Origin: an uncultured Prochlorococcus sp.
Lineage (GTDB): Bacteria; Cyanobacteriota; Cyanobacteriia; PCC-6307; Cyanobiaceae
DNA: 47,218 nt
NCBI GenBank assembly: GCA_902587615.1
Contig: CACILY010000005.1
Location: forward strand, 1-47,218
Direction: 5' to 3'
Shown here: in pieces, positions 1-9,326 of the stretch
How positions within the stretch are numbered: the first letter of the stretch is position 1
How the letters are laid out: each line of letters opens with the position of its first letter
The notes under the pieces: model-generated
What the model was told of the DNA's origin: nothing
What the model saw: the letters and a program-made list of their open reading frames with translations, nothing else
Databases searched by the model: none
Translations under genes and position numbers: made by a program

Positions 1-57
1 ATATATAGGTTTTAATTCATATGAATCATTTTAAGTAATTTATCGGCAGATTTTTCA

Positions 58-1080
58 TTATTTAGCCCTGCAAGATCTACCTTTTTCATTATAGCTATTT
101 TTTTTAAGTTGATAGTCATAGCATTTGTCATAATAGTGAAGCATCTCAAGGCAAGCCCTTTCCCAGTCTTTCTCTTTGATAGCTTTGATGGCCAACTGAG
201 TCCTTTGGTGGCCTAACCTTTTTCTTATACGTATAGTTGCTTCTTCCAGTTTTGATTGAGGATGTACTCCGTAAATCTCAATAAGTCTTTTTAATCTCTC
301 GTTTTTTGATCTAACGATTTCAATAACTGGTGAATTTTTCATCTGTTTGTATAAATCATTAGGTACTCGGCATTTACCTAAAGTTGGATTTTCGTCTTCA
401 ACCCATATGCCTTCGTTACTAGGAGCATTTTTATTAAATTTACTTAGTGACTCTGCAATTAAATTCTCAAAATGCTCTGAGGTTGGTTGAGAAGGCAATC
501 CAAGTGATCCAAAGCTACTACCACGATGGTTAGCTAATCCCTCCAGATCAATTATGTGAACATTTCTTTTTTCAAGAGCTAAAAGTAGGTCTGTTTTTCC
601 TGTCCCTGTTCGTCCACCTATTATTTTTAGCGGCCATTCCTTCTTAAATTGCTCTAAAACCCACCTTCTATATCCTTTGTACCCTCCATTAAGTTGAACT
701 GCATTTATTCCTAATTGATTTGAGAACCACACAACACATTTAGATCTAAGTCCACCTCTCCAGCAATAGACTCTAAGAGATTCATCGCAGTTGATATTTA
801 TGCTTTTATTTAGCTCTTCTATGGTTTCTTTTAACTGAGGAAGCTTTGGATAGATTAATTTCAGACCTTCTTTGATCGCAATTAAGCTTCCCTTGTTTTT
901 ATAAGTTATTCCTACTAGTGATCTTTCATGATTATTCAACAAAGGAACATTTATTGACTCAGGCCAATGTCCTTGTGCAAACTCTCTTTCACTTCGAATA
1001 TCAATAATTGGACCGTTGCTATTTCGAAACTTTTTAAAAGTTAGAGAAGTAGAGTATCCCAAGTCTGACATAGTGATCAA
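58..1080 (-). CDS. selU: tRNA 2-selenouridine (geranyl-2-thiouridine) synthase, rhodanese + P-loop
   Basis: Rhodanese-type N-terminus (IDIRSEREFAQGHWPESINVPL), catalytic-type Cys in VYCWRGGLRSK, Walker A-like GGRTGTGKT; SelU/YbbB/MnmH architecture. Confidence 0.9.
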   Translation of the reverse strand: MITMSDLGYSTSLTFKKFRNSNGPIIDIRSEREFAQGHWPESINVPLLNNHERSLVGITYKNKGSLIAIKEGLKLIYPKLPQLKETIEELNKSININCDESLRVYCWRGGLRSKCVVWFSNQLGINAVQLNGGYKGYRRWVLEQFKKEWPLKIIGGRTGTGKTDLLLALEKRNVHIIDLEGLANHRGSSFGSLGLPSQPTSEHFENLIAESLSKFNKNAPSNEGIWVEDENPTLGKCRVPNDLYKQMKNSPVIEIVRSKNERLKRLIEIYGVHPQSKLEEATIRIRKRLGHQRTQLAIKAIKEKDWERACLEMLHYYDKCYDYQLKKNSYNEKGRSCRAK

Positions 1081-1109
1081 GGTCTCAGTATGAGATGCGC
1101 TAGTAAGTT

Positions 1110-1814
1110 ATGCCTTCTGACAAAACCTATTTAAACATTGAAGAGTTGCTAGAAGATTTCACTAGTGCCTCACCAAGGAAAAAACGTACTTTTGTTGAAT
1201 TAATAGATGAACGTGCTGATGATCTTGCTGTACTTGGATCGAATTTATTAACTTCTTTCGATCCAAATGGTGATGATTGGTCTGTTGGATGGATTTTACA
1301 AGTCATCCAAAAACGTCAGTCAGGTTTACTCGAAAATATTCTTCCCGATTCCTCTGGTTGGTTTACGGCACCTTCTTCAGGGGGAATTGATTATGGTGAT
1401 CTCCAACATAATCTCTTAGAACAAAATTTTGAGGAGGCTGATCGTTTGACAAGTTCATTTTTAAGAGAACTTGCTGGAGAAGGCGCTGAAGCAAGAGGTT
1501 ATGTTTATTTTAGTGAGGTATCCAATATATCTGAACTGGATTTGACAACTATTGATCGTTTATGGATTGCATACTCACAAGGTCGTTTTGGTTTCTCTGT
1601 ACAAGCTCGTCTACTTGCTTCTTTAGGAGGGAGATATGACAAATTATGGCCCAGAATAGGTTGGAAGAAAGGAGGTGAATGGACGAGATATCCCAATTCT
1701 TTTGATTGGAGTCTTGCTGCGCCAGAAGGACATATGCCATTAATTAATCAGCTTCGAGGAGTTCGTTTAATAGATGCTTACCTCAATCATCCTGCGATTA
1801 AGGGTAGAAGTTAG
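1110..1814 (+). CDS. GUN4-domain protein (tetrapyrrole-binding, Mg-chelatase regulator family)
   Basis: GUN4 core motifs: DYGDLQHNLLEQNFEEADRLTSSFL, LTTIDRLWIAYSQGRFGFSVQARLLASLGG, WSLAAPEGHMP; helical N-terminal extension. Confidence 0.85.
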   Translation: MPSDKTYLNIEELLEDFTSASPRKKRTFVELIDERADDLAVLGSNLLTSFDPNGDDWSVGWILQVIQKRQSGLLENILPDSSGWFTAPSSGGIDYGDLQHNLLEQNFEEADRLTSSFLRELAGEGAEARGYVYFSEVSNISELDLTTIDRLWIAYSQGRFGFSVQARLLASLGGRYDKLWPRIGWKKGGEWTRYPNSFDWSLAAPEGHMPLINQLRGVRLIDAYLNHPAIKGRS

Positions 1815-1889
1815 AAATAACTCTTTATTTAAATAGTCACAATAGTCTCATTAACGATTATTTTAAAAAAAAGGGCACTTAGTTTTCTC

Positions 1890-2348
1890 ATGAGCACTGG
1901 CTCATTAGGTAAGGATTTAGCTTTTGAAGTATCTAGACGTTTCTATCAGAAAAAATTCCACTGGGTTGAATTTGTTTCTCCATCTACTCTTCATTTAACC
2001 CCTTTTTTAAAGATTCTTTTAGAACCAATTAAAAGTGAGGAAAGACTAAGTCGCATAGAGTTGGGTCTTCATGAGGCACTAGTAAATGCAGTACAACATG
2101 GAAATAGAGGAGATTTGTCTAGGCAAATAAGAGTTCGGAGAATTCTTACTCCAAATTGGTTTGTATGGCAAATTCAAGATGAAGGGAAGGGAATGCCTTC
2201 GCAATCACGAACTAATACGCTGCCTTCCGATATTGAGGCAGAAAATGGTAGAGGCTTATTCTTAATTCATCAATGTTTTGATGACGTTCGTTGGAGCAAC
2301 AAAGGGAACAGACTTCAACTTGCTTCTAGAAGGAAGTTGAAGAGTTAA
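1890..2348 (+). CDS. Anti-sigma regulatory factor-like Ser/Thr kinase (HATPase, RsbW/SpoIIAB type)
   Basis: N-box-like LGLHEALVNAVQHGNRGD and G-box-like QDEGKGMP / ENGRGLFLIHQCFDDV. Confidence 0.8.
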   Translation: MSTGSLGKDLAFEVSRRFYQKKFHWVEFVSPSTLHLTPFLKILLEPIKSEERLSRIELGLHEALVNAVQHGNRGDLSRQIRVRRILTPNWFVWQIQDEGKGMPSQSRTNTLPSDIEAENGRGLFLIHQCFDDVRWSNKGNRLQLASRRKLKS

Positions 2349-2599
2349 TGTTTTGGACAACCAGGATCTTTTATTTCATTATTTAGCCATTTAAGTGATA
2401 AGGAAATCATTTCTTCTATATCGTTAATTGAACCTCCATTTATTAATTGTGATAAGGCGCTTATTAATAACTCTCCGGTTCTTCTTCTCGAAGAATTTTT
2501 AAGTTCATGCCAGTTTTTGTTAGATAATTTTATTTCGTTATGTAATTCATTAATCAACTCTTTAGCTTCTACTGACCACTCTTGATTCTTTTTAGACAT
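2345..2599 (-). CDS. Small conserved hypothetical protein (84 aa)
   Basis: Intact ORF with ATG start; 4-bp convergent overlap with the previous gene. Confidence 0.6.
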   Translation of the reverse strand: MSKKNQEWSVEAKELINELHNEIKLSNKNWHELKNSSRRRTGELLISALSQLINGGSINDIEEMISLSLKWLNNEIKDPGCPKH

Positions 2600-2654
2600 G
2601 GGATAATAAGCCTTTGGGGTAATTATTTAAATTAATGACTCCAATAATTTAAAT

Positions 2655-2897
2655 CTATTCAATAGGCATTGAATAATAATCATTATGTCTTCTTAACCAT
2701 ACATTATGTAGAGATCTTCTTCTCTTGTCTTCATTAAGAACTAATCTATCTGCTGCCATTTTAGGACTTTCTCCAGGCAGAAGAGACGTTGAAATACTTA
2801 TGCCAAGACCATGAGCCTCTATGTATACATTGGCACCTTCAATGACAATTCTAAACATCCAACCTTTTACCCAATTTAACCTAAATGGATTATCCAT
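2655..2897 (-). CDS. Small hypothetical protein (80 aa)
   Basis: Intact ORF with ATG start filling the gap between neighbours; no recognised domain. Confidence 0.55.
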   Translation of the reverse strand: MDNPFRLNWVKGWMFRIVIEGANVYIEAHGLGISISTSLLPGESPKMAADRLVLNEDKRRRSLHNVWLRRHNDYYSMPIE

Positions 2898-2983
2898 CTT
2901 TTGGTTGATATTATTATTTTATATTATGATTTTTAGAGCCATTGATAAAATAATGTTAGGGAATGGCGATTCGAATCAATAAT

Positions 2984-4045
2984 TTAAAATGGCTTCTTAG
3001 CAGACCATACTCTGGTCATAAAGTGTGATTCAGCTTGTATGTCTATAAAACCTGCCGAATCAAGCCGTGAATCTATATTGTCTTTTATGTAATCTCTGTA
3101 AAAGGGTTCATGAAATACTTTGTGAAAATTTTCAAGTATTGGTATGAAGTCAGGGGAATCGGCTATTTGAATGGAGTCAGCTAATACAAAAATACCTCCA
3201 GGTTCTAGTACTCTAAAACATTCTTTAATTACATTGTCTCGTGCTTCTCTTGGCAATTCATGAAGAAGAAAAACACAAGTAACACCTTGCATACTTTTAT
3301 CTCCAAAGTTCATATGTTCAGCATTTCCTCTTACCAATTGGACCATTTCACCACTTCTACGAGATAAATATTTACTAGCTTGTTTTAAATATGCACCAGA
3401 TAGATCTATTCCATAAAGTTCAATTTTAGGGAGAGCACTTCTTATTTGTTGAAGAGTCCTTCCAGTACCTGTGGCTACATCTAATACACTAATTTGGCTT
3501 TTACTTCTGTCTCTGAAATTGTCAAGACCTTTTTGTAGAGGAGATATAACCCTTCTTCTCATAGAGTCAGCTGTCCCATTAAATAAAATTTCTACTTGTA
3601 TGTCATATAAACCTGCTGAATGGTCGCTTAAGTAACCATCAGTTTGGTGATGGAAATTTTGTAAATAGTATTGTGGGTAAAGTCCTTTATCTATATCTTC
3701 TGGCAGGTCGCGAGTTTTCTGTCTCTTTCGACGTTTCCATGTCGTAGGCATGTCAAGCCAAACTAAAGGATATTTTGTGGCCCATTCCAGCCAAGGTGCA
3801 TCAAAAAGCTGGCTTTTGGGGTAAATACCTTTTTCAGCATCTGACCAGTCTTTCTCTTCTAACTTTGAGATTGAAGTACGTAATTGTTCAAACAGCTCAC
3901 CTTTAATTGGGAAATTATTGTCAAGTAGATCAGGTAGCACTAATTCCATTAATTTTGTACTCAGGCCTTTATGAGCTAATCCTGCTAGGCTTTTACCTTG
4001 TTGAAGAGTGTGATATGCAATTTTCGCGAGATTAGTCGATGCCAT
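2984..4045 (-). CDS. Class I SAM-dependent methyltransferase
   Basis: SAM motif I VLDVATGTGRTLQQIRSALP, downstream YGIDLSGAYLKQAS and FRVLEPGGIFVLADS. Confidence 0.85.
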   Translation of the reverse strand: MASTNLAKIAYHTLQQGKSLAGLAHKGLSTKLMELVLPDLLDNNFPIKGELFEQLRTSISKLEEKDWSDAEKGIYPKSQLFDAPWLEWATKYPLVWLDMPTTWKRRKRQKTRDLPEDIDKGLYPQYYLQNFHHQTDGYLSDHSAGLYDIQVEILFNGTADSMRRRVISPLQKGLDNFRDRSKSQISVLDVATGTGRTLQQIRSALPKIELYGIDLSGAYLKQASKYLSRRSGEMVQLVRGNAEHMNFGDKSMQGVTCVFLLHELPREARDNVIKECFRVLEPGGIFVLADSIQIADSPDFIPILENFHKVFHEPFYRDYIKDNIDSRLDSAGFIDIQAESHFMTRVWSAKKPF

Positions 4046-4133
4046 GAACTTATATCCGATTAGACTATTTCAGCAAATTTATTTGGTTTTTGAGAGTAAA
4101 AAATGATTTGCTAATCTTTGTTGCATTTTTTAT

Positions 4134-4436
4134 TTATTTATTTCTTCTGCAATTTTTATAAGCAGTCTCTTGTAAAGCTGAATTTATTTCGTCCCAGTTG
4201 TAATAAGGCTCTGTTCTTGAAAGATTGTTGAAATGAAGTTGAATTAATGCTGAGGCTTCTTTTGATTCAGAACAAACTTCTGGATAATTCTTTCTTTTTA
4301 ATTGATAATTTAAATTATCAAGATGCTCGTTGAATCTAATTAAAACACTATTAGATTTCTCAGCCTTAATAGCATCATGAGCTTTTGATGTATTAATTAT
4401 TAGTAACTCTAGAAAGAAAATAACTACGATTAACAT
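4134..4436 (-). CDS. Small hypothetical protein with N-terminal hydrophobic segment (start placed at internal ATG, about 100 aa)
   Basis: The ORF-track start (4511) is a TTG whose codons lie inside a perfect inverted repeat; the ATG at 4436 gives MLIVVIFFLELLIINTSKAHD..., a plausible signal/anchor. Confidence 0.5.
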   Translation of the reverse strand: MLIVVIFFLELLIINTSKAHDAIKAEKSNSVLIRFNEHLDNLNYQLKRKNYPEVCSESKEASALIQLHFNNLSRTEPYYNWDEINSALQETAYKNCRRNK

Positions 4437-4447
4437 AATCCAATTAA

Positions 4448-4503
4448 ACTTACCAATAAGAAAGAACTTTACCGAATGGAACAGTTCTTTCTTATTGGTA
4501 AGT
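4448..4503 (-). repeat. Perfect 21-bp inverted repeat (stem-loop, 14-nt loop) downstream of glnA
   Basis: Arm acttaccaataagaaagaact (4448-4468), loop ttaccgaatggaac, arm agttctttcttattggtaagt (4483-4503); arms are exact reverse complements. Confidence 0.95.
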
Positions 4504-4528
4504 CTATACAACAGTTAACTTGATTTAA

Positions 4529-5950
4529 TTAAGCATCGTAATACATGAAAAATTCATGAGGATGAGGCCTTTGTCTTAGTTGCTGGACTTCTTCGTACTT
4601 AATTTCAATCCAATTATTGATGAAATCTTGAGTGAATACACCTCCTTCCGTTAAATAAGAATTATCTGATTTTAGAGCTTCTAAAGCATCATTTAATGAT
4701 GAAGGTACAGTCTTTATATTTGCAAGTTCTTCTGCAGGAAGTTCAAATAGGTCTTCATCTACTCCTACACCAGGATCTATTTGATTCTTTATTCCATCTA
4801 AACCAGCCATCAACATTGCTGAAAATGCTAAATATGGATTAGCTAAAGCATCACCTGAACGGAACTCAAGTCTTTTCGCTTTAGGACTTGGCCCAGTTAG
4901 AGGAATACGCACAGCTGCTGATCTATTCCCTTGTGAATAAACAAGGTTTACAGGTGCCTCAAAGCCAGGGACTAGTCGTTTATAACTATTAGTAGTTGGA
5001 TTTGTAAATGCTAGGAATGAGGGTGCGTGCTTAAGTATTCCACCTATATACCATTTAGCTGTTTGAGATAAGTTTGCGTATGTTCCTTCTCCAAAGAAAA
5101 GTGGCTGGCCAGCTTGCCACAAGCTTTGGTGAACATGCATTCCAGTTCCATTATCATTGAAGACAGGTTTTGGCATGAATGTTGCTGTCTTTCCATATTT
5201 CTTAGCTACATTCCTAACAACATATTTATAAGTCATTACGTTATCTGCAGCATTTATTAGTGGAGCAAATTTCATTCCTAATTCATGCTGACTTGCTCCA
5301 GCAACTTCGTGGTGATGTTTTTCTATGGGTATCCCCAATTGTCCCATTAATAGAAGCATTTCAGATCTAATATCTTGGGCCGTGTCATTAGGCGAAACGG
5401 GGAAATATCCTTCTTTTTCTTGAATTTTGTAGGCTAGATTTCCTCCCTCTTCTATTCTTCCGGTATTCCAAGGCGCTTCAATAGTGTCTACGCTATAAGA
5501 ACAGCCACCCTCGCCTGAGTTATATCTAACGTCATCAAAAAGAAAAAATTCTGGTTCAGGTCCAAAGAAGGCCTGGTCTGCAAGATTCGTACTACTTAAA
5601 TAATTTAATGCTTTTTCTGCTAAGGACCTTGGACATCTTGCATATGGTTCCCCTGTTCTAGGCTCTTGGATTGAGCAAATAAGACTCAAGGTTTTGTGAC
5701 GATAAAAAGGATCTATCCAAGCGGAACTTGAATCTGGCACCATGGCCATATCTGATTCATTAATTGCCTTCCAACCACGAATTGAAGAACCATCAAACGC
5801 AAGACCTTCTTTAAATGATTCTTCTTCGACCATATCCGAAGTGACAGTTAAATGTTGCCACTTCCCGTGTAAATCAGTAAATTTTAGGTCTATTAGTTCT
5901 ATTCCTTCGTCTTTTATTTGACGTAGAACCTCTTGGGGAGATTTGCTCAT
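4529..5950 (-). CDS. glnA: Glutamine synthetase type I
   Basis: [74 protein letters not shown]; 473 aa. Confidence 0.98.
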   Translation of the reverse strand: MSKSPQEVLRQIKDEGIELIDLKFTDLHGKWQHLTVTSDMVEEESFKEGLAFDGSSIRGWKAINESDMAMVPDSSSAWIDPFYRHKTLSLICSIQEPRTGEPYARCPRSLAEKALNYLSSTNLADQAFFGPEPEFFLFDDVRYNSGEGGCSYSVDTIEAPWNTGRIEEGGNLAYKIQEKEGYFPVSPNDTAQDIRSEMLLLMGQLGIPIEKHHHEVAGASQHELGMKFAPLINAADNVMTYKYVVRNVAKKYGKTATFMPKPVFNDNGTGMHVHQSLWQAGQPLFFGEGTYANLSQTAKWYIGGILKHAPSFLAFTNPTTNSYKRLVPGFEAPVNLVYSQGNRSAAVRIPLTGPSPKAKRLEFRSGDALANPYLAFSAMLMAGLDGIKNQIDPGVGVDEDLFELPAEELANIKTVPSSLNDALEALKSDNSYLTEGGVFTQDFINNWIEIKYEEVQQLRQRPHPHEFFMYYDA

Positions 5951-5985
5951 GGTTTTTGTGGATCTTTCTAAAACACATATAACGG

Positions 5986-5991
5986 AACCTA
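5986..5991 (-). promoter_or_regulatory. Candidate -10 box (TAGGTT, fits TAN3T) of the glnA promoter
   Basis: Minus strand TAGGTT, separated by 22 nt from the GTAN8TAC site. Confidence 0.5.
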
Positions 5992-6013
5992 ATAAGCAGA
6001 TGAGACTAGTTTT

Positions 6014-6027
6014 GTATCAACCAGTAC
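6014..6027 (-). promoter_or_regulatory. NtcA-type binding site GTA-N8-TAC upstream of glnA
   Basis: + strand GTATCAACCAGTAC, exact match to the GTAN8TAC consensus, 64-77 bp upstream of the glnA ATG. Confidence 0.7.
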
Positions 6028-6186
6028 TTTTTTAGAGACTTTTCTTGAATAGCACTTAATAACATAAAGATTTGTATGGGGAAAAGAGCCAAAACTTGTA
6101 TAAAAAAGTAGTGAGCTATTGCAATCCCTAAAAAAACTTTCAATTATCATCCCTCGCTTGTTTAGGCTCATATGTAACTAACTGGC

Positions 6187-7359
6187 TTGACCTTGCAGAC
6201 AACTCAATCAATGCTTTCTGTAGATAATCAACATAAGAAAGTTTTTGGACCCACTAAAGTTCCAGATCGGCTTTTATTGGGGCCCGGTCCATCAAACTCT
6301 GATCCTCAAGTTTTAAATGCAATTTCCCTTAATCCAGTAGGTCATTTAGATCCTTTTTATATTGCATTAATGGGGGAGGTTCAGGAACTACTTAGGTATG
6401 CCTGGCAGACAAACAATCGATTAACTTTGCCCATGAGTGGTACTGGCAGTGCTGCAATGGAGGCAACAATGGCAAATATTATTGAGCCAGGAGATACTGT
6501 TTTAGTAGGTATTAAAGGCTATTTCGGTAATAGATTGGCTGATATGGCAGATAGATATAGAGCTAATGTTCAGACAGTAGAGAAGGAATGGGGCGAAGCT
6601 TTTACTCTTGAAGAGATTGAAAACGCATTAATTAAATATCGACCTTCATTGTTTGCGATTGTTCATGCCGAGACATCAACTGGTGTATGTCAGCCGATGG
6701 ATGGAATAGGCGATCTTTGTAGAAAATATAACTGCCTTTTGCTATTGGATACTGTTACTTCTTTAGGAGGTGTCCCTCTCTTTCTAGATTCTTGGAAGGT
6801 TGATCTTGCATATAGCTGTAGCCAAAAAGGACTTAGTTGCCCTCCAGGATTAGGACCGTTCACTATGAATGAACGCGCTGAGGCGAAGTTGGCGGAAAGA
6901 AAAGGTAAGGTTCCTAATTGGTATTTAGATGTATCTTTATTAAATAAATACTGGGGCAGTGATCGTGTATACCATCACACTGCACCAGTAAATATGAATT
7001 TTGGAATAAGAGAAGCTCTCAGGTTGTTAGCTGAGGAGGGTTTGCAGAATTCATGGGATCGTCATAAAAATAATGCTCAGGAGTTGTGGTCTGGGCTAGA
7101 GAATTTAGGATTGAAAATGCATGTCCCTATTGAATTACGCCTACCTACTTTGACTACTGTTTCTATCCCTCCAGATGTTGATGGAAAAGCCTTTACGCTA
7201 CATTTGCTAAATAATTTTGGGGTAGAAATAGGAGGTGGACTCGGAAGTCTTGCCGGCAAAGTGTGGAGAATCGGTCTTATGGGCTACAACTCTCGAACTG
7301 AAAATGTTGAAAAAGTCCTAAGCCTTTTTAAGTCAGAACTTCCAAAATTTAGAAATTGA
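6187..7359 (+). CDS. Serine--glyoxylate/alanine--glyoxylate aminotransferase (class V PLP enzyme)
   Basis: LLLGPGPSNSDPQVLNA, HAETSTGVCQPM, LLLLDTVTSLGGVPL, PLP-Lys region SCSQKGLSCPPGL; TTG start at 6187 or ATG at 6211. Confidence 0.9.
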   Translation: MTLQTTQSMLSVDNQHKKVFGPTKVPDRLLLGPGPSNSDPQVLNAISLNPVGHLDPFYIALMGEVQELLRYAWQTNNRLTLPMSGTGSAAMEATMANIIEPGDTVLVGIKGYFGNRLADMADRYRANVQTVEKEWGEAFTLEEIENALIKYRPSLFAIVHAETSTGVCQPMDGIGDLCRKYNCLLLLDTVTSLGGVPLFLDSWKVDLAYSCSQKGLSCPPGLGPFTMNERAEAKLAERKGKVPNWYLDVSLLNKYWGSDRVYHHTAPVNMNFGIREALRLLAEEGLQNSWDRHKNNAQELWSGLENLGLKMHVPIELRLPTLTTVSIPPDVDGKAFTLHLLNNFGVEIGGGLGSLAGKVWRIGLMGYNSRTENVEKVLSLFKSELPKFRN

Positions 7360-7837
7360 TCCTTCTTTTATTTTTAAACCAATCTTTTAATTGTTTTTTA
7401 ATTTCTTCCTGCATTATTCCACCATGAACGATTGTTTTGTGATGTGCACTTTTATCTAAATATAAATTTATTGCTCCTCCTAATGCGCCTCTTTTGCTAT
7501 CGGCTGCACCATATATGATTTGCCCCATCCTCGCTTGGATTAATGCCCCAGCGCACATTGGGCAGGGCTCTAACGTCACAATTAAGGTGCAGTCATTAAA
7601 TCTCCAATCATTTTTAATGTATGTAGCCTGTTGAAGAGCAATGATTTCTGCATGCCCAAGAGGATTCCTATCTTTATTTCTTCTATTACTTCCATGACCA
7701 ATACATCTTCCATCTTTATCTAAAATGACTGCTGACACGGGAACTTCTCCTGAAGATCCAATTACCTTGGACCTTTGAATTAGTCTCCCCATCCACTCTT
7801 TGCATTTCCTTTCACTTAGTTCGATTGGTTTTGTCAA
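7349..7837 (-). CDS. tadA: tRNA-specific adenosine deaminase (cytidine/deoxycytidylate deaminase family)
   Basis: Zn motifs HAEIIALQQA and LEPCPMCAGALIQARMGQIIYGA. Confidence 0.92.
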   Translation of the reverse strand: MTKPIELSERKCKEWMGRLIQRSKVIGSSGEVPVSAVILDKDGRCIGHGSNRRNKDRNPLGHAEIIALQQATYIKNDWRFNDCTLIVTLEPCPMCAGALIQARMGQIIYGAADSKRGALGGAINLYLDKSAHHKTIVHGGIMQEEIKKQLKDWFKNKRRINF

Positions 7838-7946
7838 TTTTCTATTTAGTAGTTTGAGTCTGATTAAATAAATATCTAAGGAGGGACATTCATTTATATA
7901 ATTTTCAACTGTTACTGGCTTACCACATATAAACCCATCTGCTTCA

Positions 7947-9326
7947 TTGGAACCTTTTGCGTCACCAGATCAACTTGATCCCAAGTTGTTGATATTTCTC
8001 GAAGAAGCTTGTCAAAGCCTTTGCTCTTGGTTTTCTCAAACTGAAAAGTATGGTCCATTGCCAGTGGCAAATGAATTTCCAGATGTAGCTCCTAATCTTT
8101 GTGGCCTTTCTAAAGACGAACTTTTAAGAGATTTGCAGTTGATTATGAGTGGAGCTTATAGACCATCTCACCCTGGAGCTCTTGCACATTTTGATCCACC
8201 TCCGTTAACTGCATCTATAGTTGGTGATCTTATCTGTGCAGGCCTTAATAATAATCTTTTAGCTAATGAACTTTCACCAAGTCTCTCAAAACTAGAAACA
8301 CAGCTTTGCTTCTGGTTTTCACAACGTCTTGGAATGCCTCCTGAATCAGGAGGTGTTGCTGCAAGTGGAGGCACTCTTAGTAATTTAATGGCTCTTGTCA
8401 TAGCTCGTAAACAGGCTGATCTTCAATTTGATCCTGATGCAGTCGTTATTGCGAGTGCAGATGCACATATCTCTATTCCTAAGGCTATTAATATAATGGG
8501 ACTCAGACCTGAGTCATTTATTAAGATCCCAACAAATGAAGATGGTCAGATCTGTCTGGACCGTTTACACAATTTGTTCAGCAAACTGCGAATCAATAGG
8601 CGTAAATGTTTCGCTGTTGTTGCAACAGCGGGCACTACTGTTAGAGGAGAAATTGATCCGATAAAGGAACTTTCCGAATTTTGTCTTAATCAGGGTATTT
8701 GGTTTCATGTTGATGCTTCTATTGGAGGTGCGTTTGCTTTATCTAAGGCTACATCTCATTTAGTTAAAGGGATCTCCTGCGCTAATTCTGTTGCTGTAAA
8801 CCCACAGAAAGTATTGGGAATATCAAAAGCATCATCTTTGTTGTTAGTAGCGAATAGACAAACACTGAAGTCTACTTTTGGTACAGGAATACCATATTTG
8901 GAACCTTTGGCTGGAGATGAGGAGCATGGTGGAGAGATAGGTCTTCAAGGAACAAGACCTGGAGAAGTTTTAAAACTTTGGATTGGGTTACGTCAACTAG
9001 GAGAGAGAGGTATAAACAAACTTTTACAAGAATCAATCGAAAGACGTATATATTTGCAAGATAAATTAGACAATAAGCGATTTGAGATTCTTACAGGACC
9101 TCTTCATCTTCTTGCATTGACTCCGAGAGAGAGGTATGGAAAAATTAATGAAGAATGGTCAATCAAGACTCGAAATGATTTATTATCTAAAAACTTCATG
9201 CTTTCCAGGCCTCTATATCAGGGGAAATACTATTTAAAAATAGTCTTAGGGAATCCACACACCAAAACATCTCATTTAGACAAGTTATCAGAACTTATTA
9301 ATGATTCACTATCCCATTATCAATGA
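7947..9326 (+). CDS. PLP-dependent group II amino-acid decarboxylase (glutamate/diaminobutyrate/aromatic decarboxylase superfamily)
   Basis: VAASGGTLSNLMAL, ATAGTTVRGEIDPI, WFHVDASIGG, PLP-Lys region SVAVNPQKVLG; TTG start. Confidence 0.88.
   Translation: MEPFASPDQLDPKLLIFLEEACQSLCSWFSQTEKYGPLPVANEFPDVAPNLCGLSKDELLRDLQLIMSGAYRPSHPGALAHFDPPPLTASIVGDLICAGLNNNLLANELSPSLSKLETQLCFWFSQRLGMPPESGGVAASGGTLSNLMALVIARKQADLQFDPDAVVIASADAHISIPKAINIMGLRPESFIKIPTNEDGQICLDRLHNLFSKLRINRRKCFAVVATAGTTVRGEIDPIKELSEFCLNQGIWFHVDASIGGAFALSKATSHLVKGISCANSVAVNPQKVLGISKASSLLLVANRQTLKSTFGTGIPYLEPLAGDEEHGGEIGLQGTRPGEVLKLWIGLRQLGERGINKLLQESIERRIYLQDKLDNKRFEILTGPLHLLALTPRERYGKINEEWSIKTRNDLLSKNFMLSRPLYQGKYYLKIVLGNPHTKTSHLDKLSELINDSLSHYQ

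Noticed and set aside
5989-6171. 60-aa minus-strand ORF in the glnA upstream region
   Set aside because: Overlaps the NtcA-type site and -10 box; no recognisable protein features.
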